DNA of 64,000 bases from Daucus carota subsp. sativus. Its lineage: Eukaryota; Streptophyta; Magnoliopsida; Apiales; Apiaceae. The DNA is taken from assembly GCF_001625215.2 (NCBI RefSeq), contig NC_030387.2, forward strand, positions 40,013,606-40,077,605, in the 5' to 3' direction. The notes under the pieces were generated by a model. The model was given only the letters and a program-made list of their open reading frames with translations, did not search any database and was not told the DNA's origin. Both the position numbers and the translations under genes were made by a program. Shown piece after piece: positions 32,295 to 42,734 of the stretch; position 1 is the first letter of the stretch, and each line of letters starts with the position of its first letter.

Positions 32295-32872
32295 AAGTGA
32301 AGCACGGGTATTTTATTCGGTCTAGCATATTACAAAACTCCAAGACACTTTAAAAGTAGGAATATTCGTTTCAAAAATACATAACAAATGCAGGATCACA
32401 TAAAATGCAACTGCATTATCAAGTTAGTAATAAAGTGCAGAACTAGACAACAAAAAACATTTAAAATTTTTAAGCATCTAATACACAACAAAAGAGCCAA
32501 ATTCCACCAAATCAGTCAATAGCCAAGAAGGATTTCCCAGTCATAGAGGTCTCCATCAATTGACATATTCTTAAAATGTCGAGTGTTCAGTGAATAAACG
32601 TGAAGCACTGGTAAGCACTGGTATCTTATTCGGTCTATCATATCACAAAACTGCAGGACACATCAAAAATACATACCAAATGCAACAACAAATAAAACAC
32701 AACTGCATGATCAAATTAGTAACAAAGTGCAGAACAAGACAACAAAATGCACTTAAAAGTTTAAGCATCTAATACACAAAACAAGACCCAAATTCCACCA
32801 AAGCAGTCATTAATCAAGAAGGATTGCCCAGTCGTGGATGTCAACATCAATTGGCATATTCTTGCAATGTCT
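32295..32872. repeat. Tandem duplication of about 300 bp
   Basis: Copy 1 (about 32295-32584) and copy 2 (about 32600-32872) share long stretches such as TTATTCGGTCTA, AAGCATCTAATACACAA and CCAAATTCCACCAAA in the same order. The join has a further small repeat, GAAGCACTGGTAAGCACTGG. Non-coding. Confidence 0.75.
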
Positions 32873-33374
32873 AGTAAAACACACATAAACTTCTATTTGT
32901 ATCAAAGCCCCAAGAAAAAAAGAGGGCATCCATGAAATAGAGCCGGCAACTGCAAGACAACTCAGTGAATCGGGCCACCGGAGTTCATAAAATCAAGATA
33001 TTGAATGGCCAGAAAAGCGACAGGCAAAGCAATTAAAGGACAGAATCATGAGATCGTTGACATACTAGAATACATTTTCGCCCAAATTTGAAGCGTCCTG
33101 CAAACCGTTGAATTAGTTCTACACGGTGCTTGACCTAGGGTTGAACAAAGCGGAAGTAAGGGATTTTTTTATCACAATCGTACTTGGGTCCATCACCGGA
33201 GAATGCGTGATACAAACGTGCGCGTAATTGGAGTTCAAAATTGCTTAGTAACTGTCAGCCGTATTTTCATCATTAAATCTCAGCCACAGGATATTTTTAA
33301 AATCTAACGGTGGATCTTAGGGACTCCAATTTTTCAATTGTATTAGTATCCCACATAACTCCACTCGATAACAT

Positions 33375-33618
33375 AATCCTAATAGAAAATAAAAATTGAT
33401 TTCAAGTATAGATAGAATATAGATATTAAAATTCATAAAAAACTAATTCTGCTATTCTTTTTTACCTACTGACTGCTCTCTCTATTTTATTTTTTTACAT
33501 CCAATTTGTTCTTAGCAGGGAGATGGGCTGTGAAAATCACTATTGATTGAAGAAGTTACTTTAGACAAAAATTCACCCAGAACGAGCCCTGCTGATGTGA
33601 TCAGGCTCTCACTTGTGC
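33375..33618 (+). pseudogene. F-box/PP2 5' fragment with upstream sequence
   Basis: The reverse complement of 16640-16870 recurs here: about 150 bp of promoter/leader (AATCCTAATAGAAA, TAGCAGGGAGATGGG) followed by an ATG at 33523 and about 95 bp of exon 1. The coding part has stops (TGA and TAG soon after the ATG) but keeps GCCCTGCTGATGTGATCAGG, matching the F-box region of the gene at 16739. Homology ends abruptly at about 33618. It lies 3' of paralog B, as the intact F-box genes lie near paralog A. Confidence 0.75.
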
Positions 33619-33732
33619 TCTAGAGTCTAGAGGGCCTCCGCATTCTGTTTCTCTCAGGTCCGCTCCGCTGTTGGGTGTGAAAACAGTCCAGCCCCCAAAC
33701 TTTTGATGAGGGAACAGCTCCGATCGGTCGTG

Positions 33733-33958
33733 CCCCATCCCAAAATAAGTCTCTTTTTTGATTTTTTGAATGTGATTTGAGATGCAAATAAAATATATTT
33801 TTATACGTTATTTTTCATATTTTTATTTTTTTAATAAAAGATTAACATCCATTTTTTTATTCAGAAAAAAATCTGAAAAATAATGTGTAAAAATATATTT
33901 TATTTGCATTTCAAATTAAATGCAAAAAGTCAAAACCACACTTATTTTGGGACGGAGC
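33733..33958. mobile_element. Foldback MITE (Stowaway-like ends)
   Basis: Inverted arms begin CCCCATCCCAAAATAAGT and end ACTTATTTTGGGACGG, with further pairing of AATAAAATATATTTTTA stretches. No coding. The target duplication cannot be fixed with confidence. Confidence 0.6.
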
Positions 33959-34045
33959 TAGTATTATTTCACGATTGCTAAATGCAATTTGAATGCAATT
34001 CAACCAAATTACTTTACTAGCCCCTGTTGTATTGTGTGAAGTGTT

Positions 34046-34468
34046 GTGAAAAGCGCAAATCGGTTCTAAGCGGTCGGAGGACCGTCTAGCGCTTAAGCGG
34101 TAAAGAGGACGCTTAAGCGGAATTTTAAGCGGGTCAATAAACGGATTAATTAAATATAATTTAAATATTTAGTTATAATATTAATATATTTAAAAATAAT
34201 ATTATGTTGTTTGAAGAATATGCATTTTTAATATTTTTGATAAAATATATTTTTTAATTTTATAATATAATTATAGCTATATTATTAAAAAATTAATATT
34301 TCAAAATTAAATTTTTTAAAAAATTAGCAAGTCAAAATCATTTTGACCGCTTAATCCGCTTAGTTGTCCGCTTAATTTTCAAAAACGCTTAATCTCTCGC
34401 TAAGTACAAAATCAAAGCGCTTTAGGGCCGATTCTGCTTAGGCGGCCGCTTAATGCGCTTTTTGCAAG
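34046..34468. mobile_element. Foldback element rich in CGCTTAA/TTAAGCG motifs
   Basis: The left part has AAAAGCGCAAATCGG, TCTAGCGCTTAAGCGG and GACGCTTAAGCGG. The right part has the inverse set (GACCGCTTAATCCGC, GGCCGCTTAATGCGC, then TTTTTGCAAG). The middle is AT-rich. Non-coding; probably a non-autonomous DNA transposon with repeated subterminal motifs. Confidence 0.6.
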
Positions 34469-35756
34469 ATTGATTCCGTGTGACAATGAACAAGCATTTA
34501 GCGAGTTACCGGTGTTTACAGCTCATTACCTGATATTACTTCAAATATTCCCATTATTTATCTCTCTTACCAATAAATATTTAATATTTTTATTAGTTTA
34601 ATACATTTAATTATTTAATATTCAAATATATTTTTCAGTCCAGAGTGTTAGCTTTCTTCGGATTTCAAGTTCATTTTAATAATAGTAAAACAAAACAATT
34701 GATTTCGGCTTAGAAATTTATTGAAATTTAAATTTGTGAACTTTTTAAATACTGGTTGAATTGAAAAATATTTTTAAATATATTACTTGTAATGTTTATT
34801 TGAGTATTAGTGTCGTCATCTGTGTCATCTATATTTGATTATTGATAATTTATTTTTTATAATTTTTATTTCACTTCAACTATTTTATAATTTTGATTAT
34901 TTGAAAAATTAACGAAAAATTAACAAACACAAAATAACGCAAAATTGAAGTGCAAGACAGAACCAGAAACTGATTGAGCAGCATCACATAAAGTTCCACG
35001 CATGACAAGATGGTCGAATAATTCGCGAAAATTACAGTTTAGTAGATAAAGTTGTTCATCAAATGACTGAAGCAAAAATAAGCCAACCCAGGACAACAAA
35101 ATCGCAAAAGTTGCAAATCTCACAACTACTGAGATGTGGATTCATTCTTAGAGATATATATTTGCTAGTACACAAGTCTGCCTCACTATGTGCAAACCTT
35201 GCAGCCAAAAGATCACAGATGCTGATTGCTATGAACAATTCCATCAACATCCTTTCCAGAGACAAACATCATAAACCTAAAATGCATAAAAAAACTCAAA
35301 GTGAGAAAACATCAGATGAACTGCTGGTTCCTGTTTAATCAAAGAAAATTACATATATATAACAACTTAAAATGCATGTGCATGTCTTTTGCAATTTCAT
35401 TTGTCATCATAAACCTGTCTTTGGGAAAGCTTTATTAAGACATGAAGAATAAACGGATTTTTTATTTGGTCTAGAAATATTGATTACTAGACTACTACAA
35501 GGACTTGAATGGCTTGATTTATAGGAAATGAAACTATAATTTTATGATCGGAAAAAAATATAGATCAGACTGGCTTGTATTGTCAATCTCCCAAATCAGC
35601 TCTCAGAGGAAAAGGCTATAAGCAAAGCCAATATAACAAACTAATGCGAGACAAAGTAAGCTGTATGATAGATATTGTAGCATACCTAATAAACAAAGTC
35701 AATATAACAAATTAATGCGAGACAAAGTAAGTTGTATGATAGATATTGTATCATAC
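34469..35756. other. Intergenic and 3' flank of paralog B
   Basis: 34.5-34.9 kb is AT-rich without signal. From about 35200 the sequence resembles the 3' flanks of paralogs A and D (GCTATGAACAATTCCATCAA and following bases). A 55-bp piece, GAGACAAAGTAAGCTGTATG and what follows, is tandemly repeated at 35648-35700 and 35715-35757. Confidence 0.5.
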
Positions 35757-38700
35757 CTAATCATCTGGAAAGGTAGAAGAAAGTAACTCTTCGTCCTCCA
35801 AAAACACCTGCAGATTTTTTGTCTTCATCAGATACATTATGGCCTCTTCATTGAATTCAACGAGGAAACCCATCCTGATCAGGTCAGCCAGCTGATGCAT
35901 TTGAACTTCGTCCTCCCATAACCACCCCCCAGCCACTACTTCAGAAAATTGAGACACATACTCCATAAAGTTTTTATGTCCACCATGCTTGTCCAATTTC
36001 TGCACGAAAAGCTTTGAAATCTGTCTCTCCCATCTCAGCATTTGCTTTGCTTTAACAGTGAGGATCTTACCAGATGACAGTGACAAAGTGTGGCACATTG
36101 TTATTTTCTTCCTTGCCTCTAGTACCGTAACATCAAGAAGGCCTCTGACAACATTGTGCCTGATATCTGCTTCCATATTGGGCCAAATGTCAGCTAGAAA
36201 GCCAAGAATAAGTCTCAACAACCCTTTTCCAATAAATAATTCCTTTGGGTTCAGCTGCCTCAGGCTAATTGTGTCCACTTCAGAAAGTTTTTGCTGCACA
36301 GATTCAGAGATATTTCTAACACCTATTTTACTATAAATTTCAAGCAACCTCGTTCTGGGTAGGGATTTCATGCTCGGTTGGGGATACCAAACAAATAGCT
36401 GGCCGAGAGAAGACTTTTCAAAAAGATCCTTTAGCTGCAGGTCATCGGCAATGAATACGTCGTGTTTATTGACGAGAATAATTGCATTCGAGCCTGAATA
36501 TACAGGCAGTTTCAACAGCTGTTGAGTCAATATTTCTGCCGTCCTGGAGCTCCAATTCTTTACGACAAACCCCCAAAATGCACAAGACTCATTATGTGTT
36601 AGCTGGTGGTCAGAAGCTTCCCATGTCTTCCAAATCTTACAGTAGTTATCAATGGATGGATTTAGTTTAACTCCGTAAGTAATTGAGAAAAAATTAAGCA
36701 ACTTACTTTCATAGTGCCTCTCAAGAACATGCAATCGCGATCCCAGTAGACCATTTTTGTCCTGAATAACACAATCTTCAGAGCTTACCCAGTGACCATT
36801 TTCACTACCACTTGGAATCCAAATATTTTTGTTGTCCTCATCATTAGGCTTCCACTTAAGTTCAATTAGAAAGTTATAAATTCGACTCACAGCGGTGAAA
36901 TTAGAATGGAAATCAAGGTAATTTGCAAGCAATGAACAACCATTATCAATTTCGACAATAACACCCAGAGAACGAAGCTCATTTGTGTATTCAGTGATTG
37001 TGGAACCATAGAAGTCTTCATCAAGGAAAGGTCCATCACTTCTTTCTAAATAAGCGGCCCACTTAGGACTGAAGAGCATGCACTTGTTTGGAGTCCTGTA
37101 GCCTGTATAGGATTTTAGCCACCGTGTACTCACTTTCTCGAAAAACGTTGATGGAAAACGCTCATGGACCACCACATTGCCAATCTTTGGCCTATAATTA
37201 CGGACACATTCCAGCAATGAGTACACATTTTCAGGAGTTATTCGGCTGAGATCCTGTGGAAAATTTAGGCCGTTCACAACAAAATGTGCTCCATCATTAA
37301 AAGAAGAAACAACACCGATACTCCTGAGCTCCTCATCATATTCATGGATGGACATACCGTACATATTATCACTGTCATCAACAAAAGGAAGCGAAGATAT
37401 TGATGAGATAGACTTCCAACATTGGCCAAAAAGAATGCAATTAGCTGGAGCTCTGTAATCACCAAGTCGAGTACGCAACCATTTCACCTCACGTATACAC
37501 TCCTTTAGATTTGCAGGAAATGCATTTGAGGTACTCAGCTTTTTGTAACATTCCAGAATTGCAAGAACGTTGACTTTGCCAATAAACTCTAAAGAGGCTT
37601 GCTGCCTGAATACACTCTCATATTTTTTTGATGCCTCACCAAAGTCAACCACCACTCCAATTTTCTCTAGTTCATCTTTGAACGTAAGTATTTTGCTTCC
37701 ATAGAAATTTTCATCGATGAGCGGGAAGCAGCTAAAGACCTGCAAAAGGCATCCCCGCTCAGAGTCAAGCAGATAGCATTCAGATGGAGTTTTGAACCCA
37801 GCATGTGTTTTGATGCATTCCTTATCCTTGAGAGCATTAACAAATTTGTCTGTTGACTTGGACTGCCGAAGGCATTCCAGGATTAAACAGAGAGCCCCAG
37901 GTGTAAGAGAGCTTGAGCATGCTGAAGAATTCAAGTTATCACCAACTAGTTGGTAGTTACCATTAAATTTCACTTTCACACCAATTAGCTCCAGTTCTTT
38001 TTTATAACAATTGAGGTTGGTTCCATAATAGAATTCATCAATAAATGGAATGTTACTAACTTCAGAAGCAGGTTTCCACTCCTTGTTATATAAAACTGAT
38101 TCACCAGGGGATCTGTCACCTTGGCTAGTCCTCAGCCATTGCCCGCCTTTGATACTCTTAATGAATTCTGCAGGTGATATCAATTTAGCCCTCAAGAACT
38201 TGATGAATTTCAATATTGAAAGTACACTATCTCCTGTTAAATTAGAAGATGCTGCAATAGACATGAGCTGATTTCCTTTGATTCTGCATGCTTCATTTAC
38301 CTCAAACATCACACCTGCAATTTTCAGCTCCTTCTCGTAATTAGCTATTTCATGACCATAAAACTGCATATCAACTACCTGAATGTCAAGAAATTCTGAA
38401 TCTTGCTGTAAAAGAGGAGCTTCCGATGAGAACATGAATGACTGTGATGGTGGTCTATAGCTTGTTCTACCATTTATGGATACTTTCAGCCAGCTACCCT
38501 CCTTAATGCATGACAAAACATTTTGAGGAATGTTAGACCCATTCCTGGTCAAGTGACGAATCCATTTTAGTAGCAAAAACACATTATTTCGCGTTAAAGG
38601 AGCTGACAAGGTTGCAATTGCAGCATTGGGAGGAGATATGCAAGGTATATCATAAGCTGGAACAAATTTTTTTAAGAAATTAATCAGCTCATTCTTAGCT

Positions 38701-40586
38701 GTGGTAATACCAATGTATGTTGCTGGTTGCAGATAGTCTTTCCCGAGCTCGACATAACCCTCGTTTCTCCACAGATTAGAACCAATCAGCTTAACCCAAT
38801 TGCTTCCATTAGCAGGCAGCAGAACTTTTCTTTGTTGCGCAATCATCCGCCCATAACTATCAAGAAGAGGCATAATCTTACATATTCCTTTAACATTCTG
38901 CTCAGATACATACTTCTGTAGGAAAGACTGATAAAGAAAATGACTGTAAGCAATAGCAAGCTCTCTATCATTATTTATTAGCTTAGTGAGCCTATATGCA
39001 TAATCAGACACATTCACTGCTTTGACATTAACTTGGTCTGACAGCCAATCAAGTAGGATCTGCTTTTTACTCAATAACTCAATAGCTTGTTGGGTTGAAA
39101 TTGGTATGAAGAAGTGGTCTGTTGCAGATTTGAACAACCTACTCCAGTTAATTAACCATGATGCCTGACTTTGCAAAGTAGACCTAAACAACTTTCCAGC
39201 ATCAAATCGAGAAACTGTACTGACACTAGTCAGAGAAACGTTACCATGAATATCTACATACTTCAAAAGTAATGTATTCTTCATGAAGGTGCTATGAAAA
39301 CGAGATTTCCAATTCTCAGCAACAAAAAGGAGAAGTTCCAGATAAACATTCTCAGACACTTCCATTACAATATTAGAACTCTGGATGCACTTAGCATACC
39401 ATTCATCTGCAACCAGTTCCACTCCCATGAATTTTAGAATTTGATCATACTCCTCTTTGTCAAATAAAGAACTCAATATATAAGTGCCATGAGAGGAGAT
39501 GTTATTTAAAGCTACACCTTTCCCCTTAGCCTTAGCCAGTATATCCCAAAAGGCTGGCAATATCCTACCAACTTCACATGGTTTATGGAAAAAAATTTGT
39601 TCGGAATATGATTCACATGGCACAATACTTTGGTTTAGTAGCTCCTGCCTGATAGACTCCCTGACAGCATTTAGCTCCAAGCAGGGACCTTCATTGACTG
39701 GCAAGTACCCAAAGATATGGCGCAGAGTTGAAATGGGAGCTTCTGTATCTTTCACGAGAGAAGTGAAAGCACTGATAAAGGCACAAGAAACACAGTCAAG
39801 GATTCCTCTATTCCATTTGTTACCTATGAGGATATTTTCCCTAGATGAGGCTAAGATGAAATCTGCTTGAATAATGAAAGGGAAGTTGGTCACCATCTCC
39901 GTAGGTAAAAATACATAAATCCCTGGGGACTGCATCCCTCTAAGGAGACGCTTTCCACGTGGGAACGCTAGAGTGATAACCCATTCTTCTACCTCCATTC
40001 TTCTTTCAACTTTGTGATCCTTCTTGACAGGAAACCTTTGCCTCCACATATGATAGCCACATTCTTTTTCTAAATCATCATTACCAACTTGATCAGCAGA
40101 AAGATTTAGCAGATAAGATTCAGCATCTATGTTCTTCCTTGTCATAAATTCAGTCTCACTTGAAATAGATATTGCACTCACAGTGTTGAGCTTGGAATCC
40201 TCATTGTCTTCTCTAACCGAAAGCCGCTTTATCTTTGTAAGAAACAACAGAATCTCAGGATGAATGTTAGAGAGCTGATGCATTACAGATTGGACCTTGT
40301 CAGGTTTTAGAGGCAGTATTATTGTTGTGGTAGGAAGAGGGGTACCGTTTCCATGTATGCTTTCGATAACCGAAAGAGTTGGATTTGTCTCAACCCACTC
40401 AGGAACTATATATCCAACATTACAGTGTGGACAAGGTCCTTCGTTAAACCGTATCTGATAGCCATTACTGAATATGTAAGGCTGAGCTGTGATCAGGAAT
40501 ACGCTTTTAAACCCAATGCCTGAAATGATTAAAATCTTTATTAAAACACTTAGCAGAGAGGCTTGAATTAGAGAGTCCACCATCAA
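35757..40586 (-). CDS. NO VEIN/sacsin-like protein, paralog B, main exon
   Basis: A 1609-codon frame without a stop. The true exon starts at 40519 after acceptor TTTCAG, with GIGFKSVFLITAQP, the glycine motif III of the Hsp90-type ATP-binding fold. The first 23 residues of the open frame (MMVDSLIQ...) are intron sequence. Farther on come GIYVFLPTEMVTNFPFIIQA, typical of the sacsin/NOV ATPase module, then repeated segments of about 110 residues built on F/I-D-E-x-F-Y-G and LGVIVD motifs, and a conserved C-terminus ending DEELLSSTFPDD. Joined to its upstream exons the gene would be about 1,710 residues, near AT3G48770, but those exons have stop codons. Whether it is translated from an internal ATG is unknown. 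Confidence 0.75.
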   Translation of the reverse strand: MMVDSLIQASLLSVLIKILIISGIGFKSVFLITAQPYIFSNGYQIRFNEGPCPHCNVGYIVPEWVETNPTLSVIESIHGNGTPLPTTTIILPLKPDKVQSVMHQLSNIHPEILLFLTKIKRLSVREDNEDSKLNTVSAISISSETEFMTRKNIDAESYLLNLSADQVGNDDLEKECGYHMWRQRFPVKKDHKVERRMEVEEWVITLAFPRGKRLLRGMQSPGIYVFLPTEMVTNFPFIIQADFILASSRENILIGNKWNRGILDCVSCAFISAFTSLVKDTEAPISTLRHIFGYLPVNEGPCLELNAVRESIRQELLNQSIVPCESYSEQIFFHKPCEVGRILPAFWDILAKAKGKGVALNNISSHGTYILSSLFDKEEYDQILKFMGVELVADEWYAKCIQSSNIVMEVSENVYLELLLFVAENWKSRFHSTFMKNTLLLKYVDIHGNVSLTSVSTVSRFDAGKLFRSTLQSQASWLINWSRLFKSATDHFFIPISTQQAIELLSKKQILLDWLSDQVNVKAVNVSDYAYRLTKLINNDRELAIAYSHFLYQSFLQKYVSEQNVKGICKIMPLLDSYGRMIAQQRKVLLPANGSNWVKLIGSNLWRNEGYVELGKDYLQPATYIGITTAKNELINFLKKFVPAYDIPCISPPNAAIATLSAPLTRNNVFLLLKWIRHLTRNGSNIPQNVLSCIKEGSWLKVSINGRTSYRPPSQSFMFSSEAPLLQQDSEFLDIQVVDMQFYGHEIANYEKELKIAGVMFEVNEACRIKGNQLMSIAASSNLTGDSVLSILKFIKFLRAKLISPAEFIKSIKGGQWLRTSQGDRSPGESVLYNKEWKPASEVSNIPFIDEFYYGTNLNCYKKELELIGVKVKFNGNYQLVGDNLNSSACSSSLTPGALCLILECLRQSKSTDKFVNALKDKECIKTHAGFKTPSECYLLDSERGCLLQVFSCFPLIDENFYGSKILTFKDELEKIGVVVDFGEASKKYESVFRQQASLEFIGKVNVLAILECYKKLSTSNAFPANLKECIREVKWLRTRLGDYRAPANCILFGQCWKSISSISSLPFVDDSDNMYGMSIHEYDEELRSIGVVSSFNDGAHFVVNGLNFPQDLSRITPENVYSLLECVRNYRPKIGNVVVHERFPSTFFEKVSTRWLKSYTGYRTPNKCMLFSPKWAAYLERSDGPFLDEDFYGSTITEYTNELRSLGVIVEIDNGCSLLANYLDFHSNFTAVSRIYNFLIELKWKPNDEDNKNIWIPSGSENGHWVSSEDCVIQDKNGLLGSRLHVLERHYESKLLNFFSITYGVKLNPSIDNYCKIWKTWEASDHQLTHNESCAFWGFVVKNWSSRTAEILTQQLLKLPVYSGSNAIILVNKHDVFIADDLQLKDLFEKSSLGQLFVWYPQPSMKSLPRTRLLEIYSKIGVRNISESVQQKLSEVDTISLRQLNPKELFIGKGLLRLILGFLADIWPNMEADIRHNVVRGLLDVTVLEARKKITMCHTLSLSSGKILTVKAKQMLRWERQISKLFVQKLDKHGGHKNFMEYVSQFSEVVAGGWLWEDEVQMHQLADLIRMGFLVEFNEEAIMYLMKTKNLQVFLEDEELLSSTFPDD

Positions 40587-41684
40587 ATTCCATAATTAGA
40601 ATCGGAAAAAAATGATGGTGCTGATGATGATATCAAATAATAATTATTATTCATAATTATTATTCTGTAATACTTCATAGAGGGAAATTTGCAGCACTAC
40701 TTAGTTATACTGATGAGAGAAAATAAATTTCTGCAGGACGTGACACGGTTTAGGGTTTTGGGACACAAGGGCTACATTTCTTGCCTATATAACAGTATAT
40801 ATGGTTTTTTACAAATACATATTCTAGTCTACAGAATCTAATAATCTAGATAAAAATAATTAAGTAATTTTCATGGTGTAACACCATTCAAAAAGTTGGG
40901 ACACGAGGACTATATATCAAGCCTGATGTAACAGTATTGAGGGCGGTGTGGTGTCTGCAACTTCACATGCTAGTCTACAGATTGTCACAAATTATGGTGC
41001 TCGATCTAAAGAGAAAACAGGGAACAAGTGAAAAACCGAGGTGCAGGATATAGGTTCTAGGAGTTCTTCAAAGACAACTATTATAAATAGATCACCATTG
41101 ATAATCAAGAACTAGAGCGATTAGCATATTGTAGTAATTAGACCTTTCTCGCCAATATAACCACGTCTGCGGTTTCCCTTCTTAGTGGAGCGTCCAACAC
41201 TGCAGATGGAATCGATGTTTCTGGGTTAGAAGCCTTTCTCATTGTTACATATCAACAACGTAGCTGGAGCCCCTGTAGCAGTTATATCTCGAGAAGTTAC
41301 TACAATCTCAAGCGAAGGCTTCACTCCTTCCAAATACTCGTTGTCTTCTGCATTCTGCAGCAAAAACGCAAATAAATAAACTACAGAAATACAATAAGAC
41401 TGCTATCTATCTCGGCTCATAACAATCAATCCTAGCAGCATAAATGTCAGCGTTAATCAATGATTAGAGTAAGAAAAATCCGCTTTTCAGCTATAAATCT
41501 ACAAAGAAAACTCCATACATGGACTAATAGTCAATATTAAACATCTAAGGGTTTAGTACAGCATATTAATCCAGTTAAGACCCTCTCTCCACACATGAGT
41601 GTCTGAGAAGTTCATTTAGTATATAAATAAAGTTCAATAAACTTAATTACCTAATTAATTAAACTATGTACAGTATTTTACAGT

Positions 41685-41954
41685 GGTCTTGTTCCTTAGC
41701 AACCGCGTGTTAGATAAGGGTTATCTAACACACTTACACACTGTACGGGGGCAAGGGCTCGGATCCAATTTTGGGTTTTTAATGTATCCGCGGATATTTT
41801 CCGTTGAAGGAAAACTCTTTATCCGCGGTTATTTTTCAAGGAAGGGAGTTTTCCCGGATACATTAAAATCTCAAATTGGATCTGAGCCCTTGAAATATAA
41901 ATCTAACGGCCCCCGTACAGTTATCTAACACGCGGTTGTCAGGTAACAGGACCC
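41685..41954. mobile_element. MULE-type MITE with 9-bp TSD
   Basis: Inverted ends GGTCTTGTTCCTTAGCAACC / TAACAGGACCC with CGCGTGTTAGATAA further in, flanked by the identical 9-bp duplication TTTTACAGT (41676-41684 and 41955-41963). The inside holds paired GGGCTCGGATCCAATTT / AAATTGGATCTGAGCCC and GTATCCGCGGATA-like palindromes. Intron 1 of paralog B. The termini resemble the element at 24647-24948. Confidence 0.85.
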
Positions 41955-42135
41955 TTTTACAGTTGGGACTAAAAATTAGGGCTTAAAATTTTATGTTCTG
42001 CGGCATGTAATATTTAACATAACATTGCGTATGTTATATGTAAAACTTCAAAGTTCTCACTCAGATAAATTGACATTAATATTTAGTAGTCCATACTCCA
42101 TTGTTGACCATCGCTTATAAATGTGTGACCTAGTT

Positions 42136-42233
42136 CTGGGAGGGAGGGGAGAGAGGGGGAGGGGGCGAGAGAGGAAAAGGGAGACAGAGAGAGAGAGAGA
42201 GAGAGGGAGGGGAGGGAGGGAGGGAGAGAGAAC
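42136..42233. repeat. GA/GGA purine tract beside a splice donor
   Basis: About 95 bp of nearly pure purine on the plus strand (GAGGGAGGGG, GAGAGAGAGA), that is, pyrimidine on the coding strand. It directly follows the exon 1 donor GTTCTC of paralog B. Paralog A has no such tract, so it expanded after the split. Confidence 0.85.
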
Positions 42234-42392
42234 CTGAATAAGCTCCATGAGAAAGTGAACATCTTTAGCGTAAAGTTCACCGGAGAGATTCATAACAGCC
42301 TGATGCAGATCCTCAGTCAATGGGTTTATTTTCCCGCCAATACAAAACTTGCTCCTCCGAATCTCTTACACATGATCTCTCGGAGTAGACAT

Positions 42393-42734
42393 TACGAACA
42401 ACTACTATTACAATGTGCTAAATCTTGTGCGATATTGCTAATGCAGAAAATAAAAGATACATGTATGTGTACAGAGAGGTTTAAAGATAATGAAAACTGA
42501 AGAAATAGCTAGCAGAAAAGTAGAATGAGAAGTGATGAAAGCCTTGTAGGCCGTACGTATAGGAAAGAAAATATAATGATACTGTATTTTTAAAGATATG
42601 TTCGTAAAACGAACGACTTTTGCATGGCTTCCAGTGAAAGCTACTCCGTACTCCCCTTCTCTCAAAACAGTGTATTCCGTTCTGATTTTTTTATTTAATC
42701 AATGTCAATATCAATATCAATATACTTATATAAA
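42393..42734. other. Upstream region of paralog B
   Basis: Should hold the promoter of paralog B on the minus strand. No clear TATA box assigned. An AATATC-type microsatellite lies at 42703-42722. Nothing else seen. Confidence 0.35.

Larger units (their letters stand above)
41144..42392 (-). pseudogene. Paralog B exons 1-2 with two nonsense codons
   Basis: Exon 1 (42392-42234) starts ATG with MSTPRDHV and then TAA at 42368-42366; the same frame continues EIRRSKFCIGGK and LTEDLHQAVMNLSGELYAKD. Exon 2 (41354-41144, 211 bp) reads NAEDNEYLEGV and ATLLICNNEKGF, then TAA at 41228-41226, then PRNIDSICSVGRSTKKGN. Its donor, GTCTAA, is unusual. Paralog A has Thr at the exon 2 position. These exons carry the ATP-binding Asn (NAEDN motif), so the stops remove the nucleotide site unless they are read through. 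All splice phases still fit the main exon. Confidence 0.85.

Noticed and set aside
42057..42280. Leucine/serine-rich minus-strand frames with SLSLSLS repeats
   Set aside because: Produced by the GA/GGA repeat in intron 1 of paralog B; only the exon 1 part (LTEDLHQAVMNLSGEL) is real.
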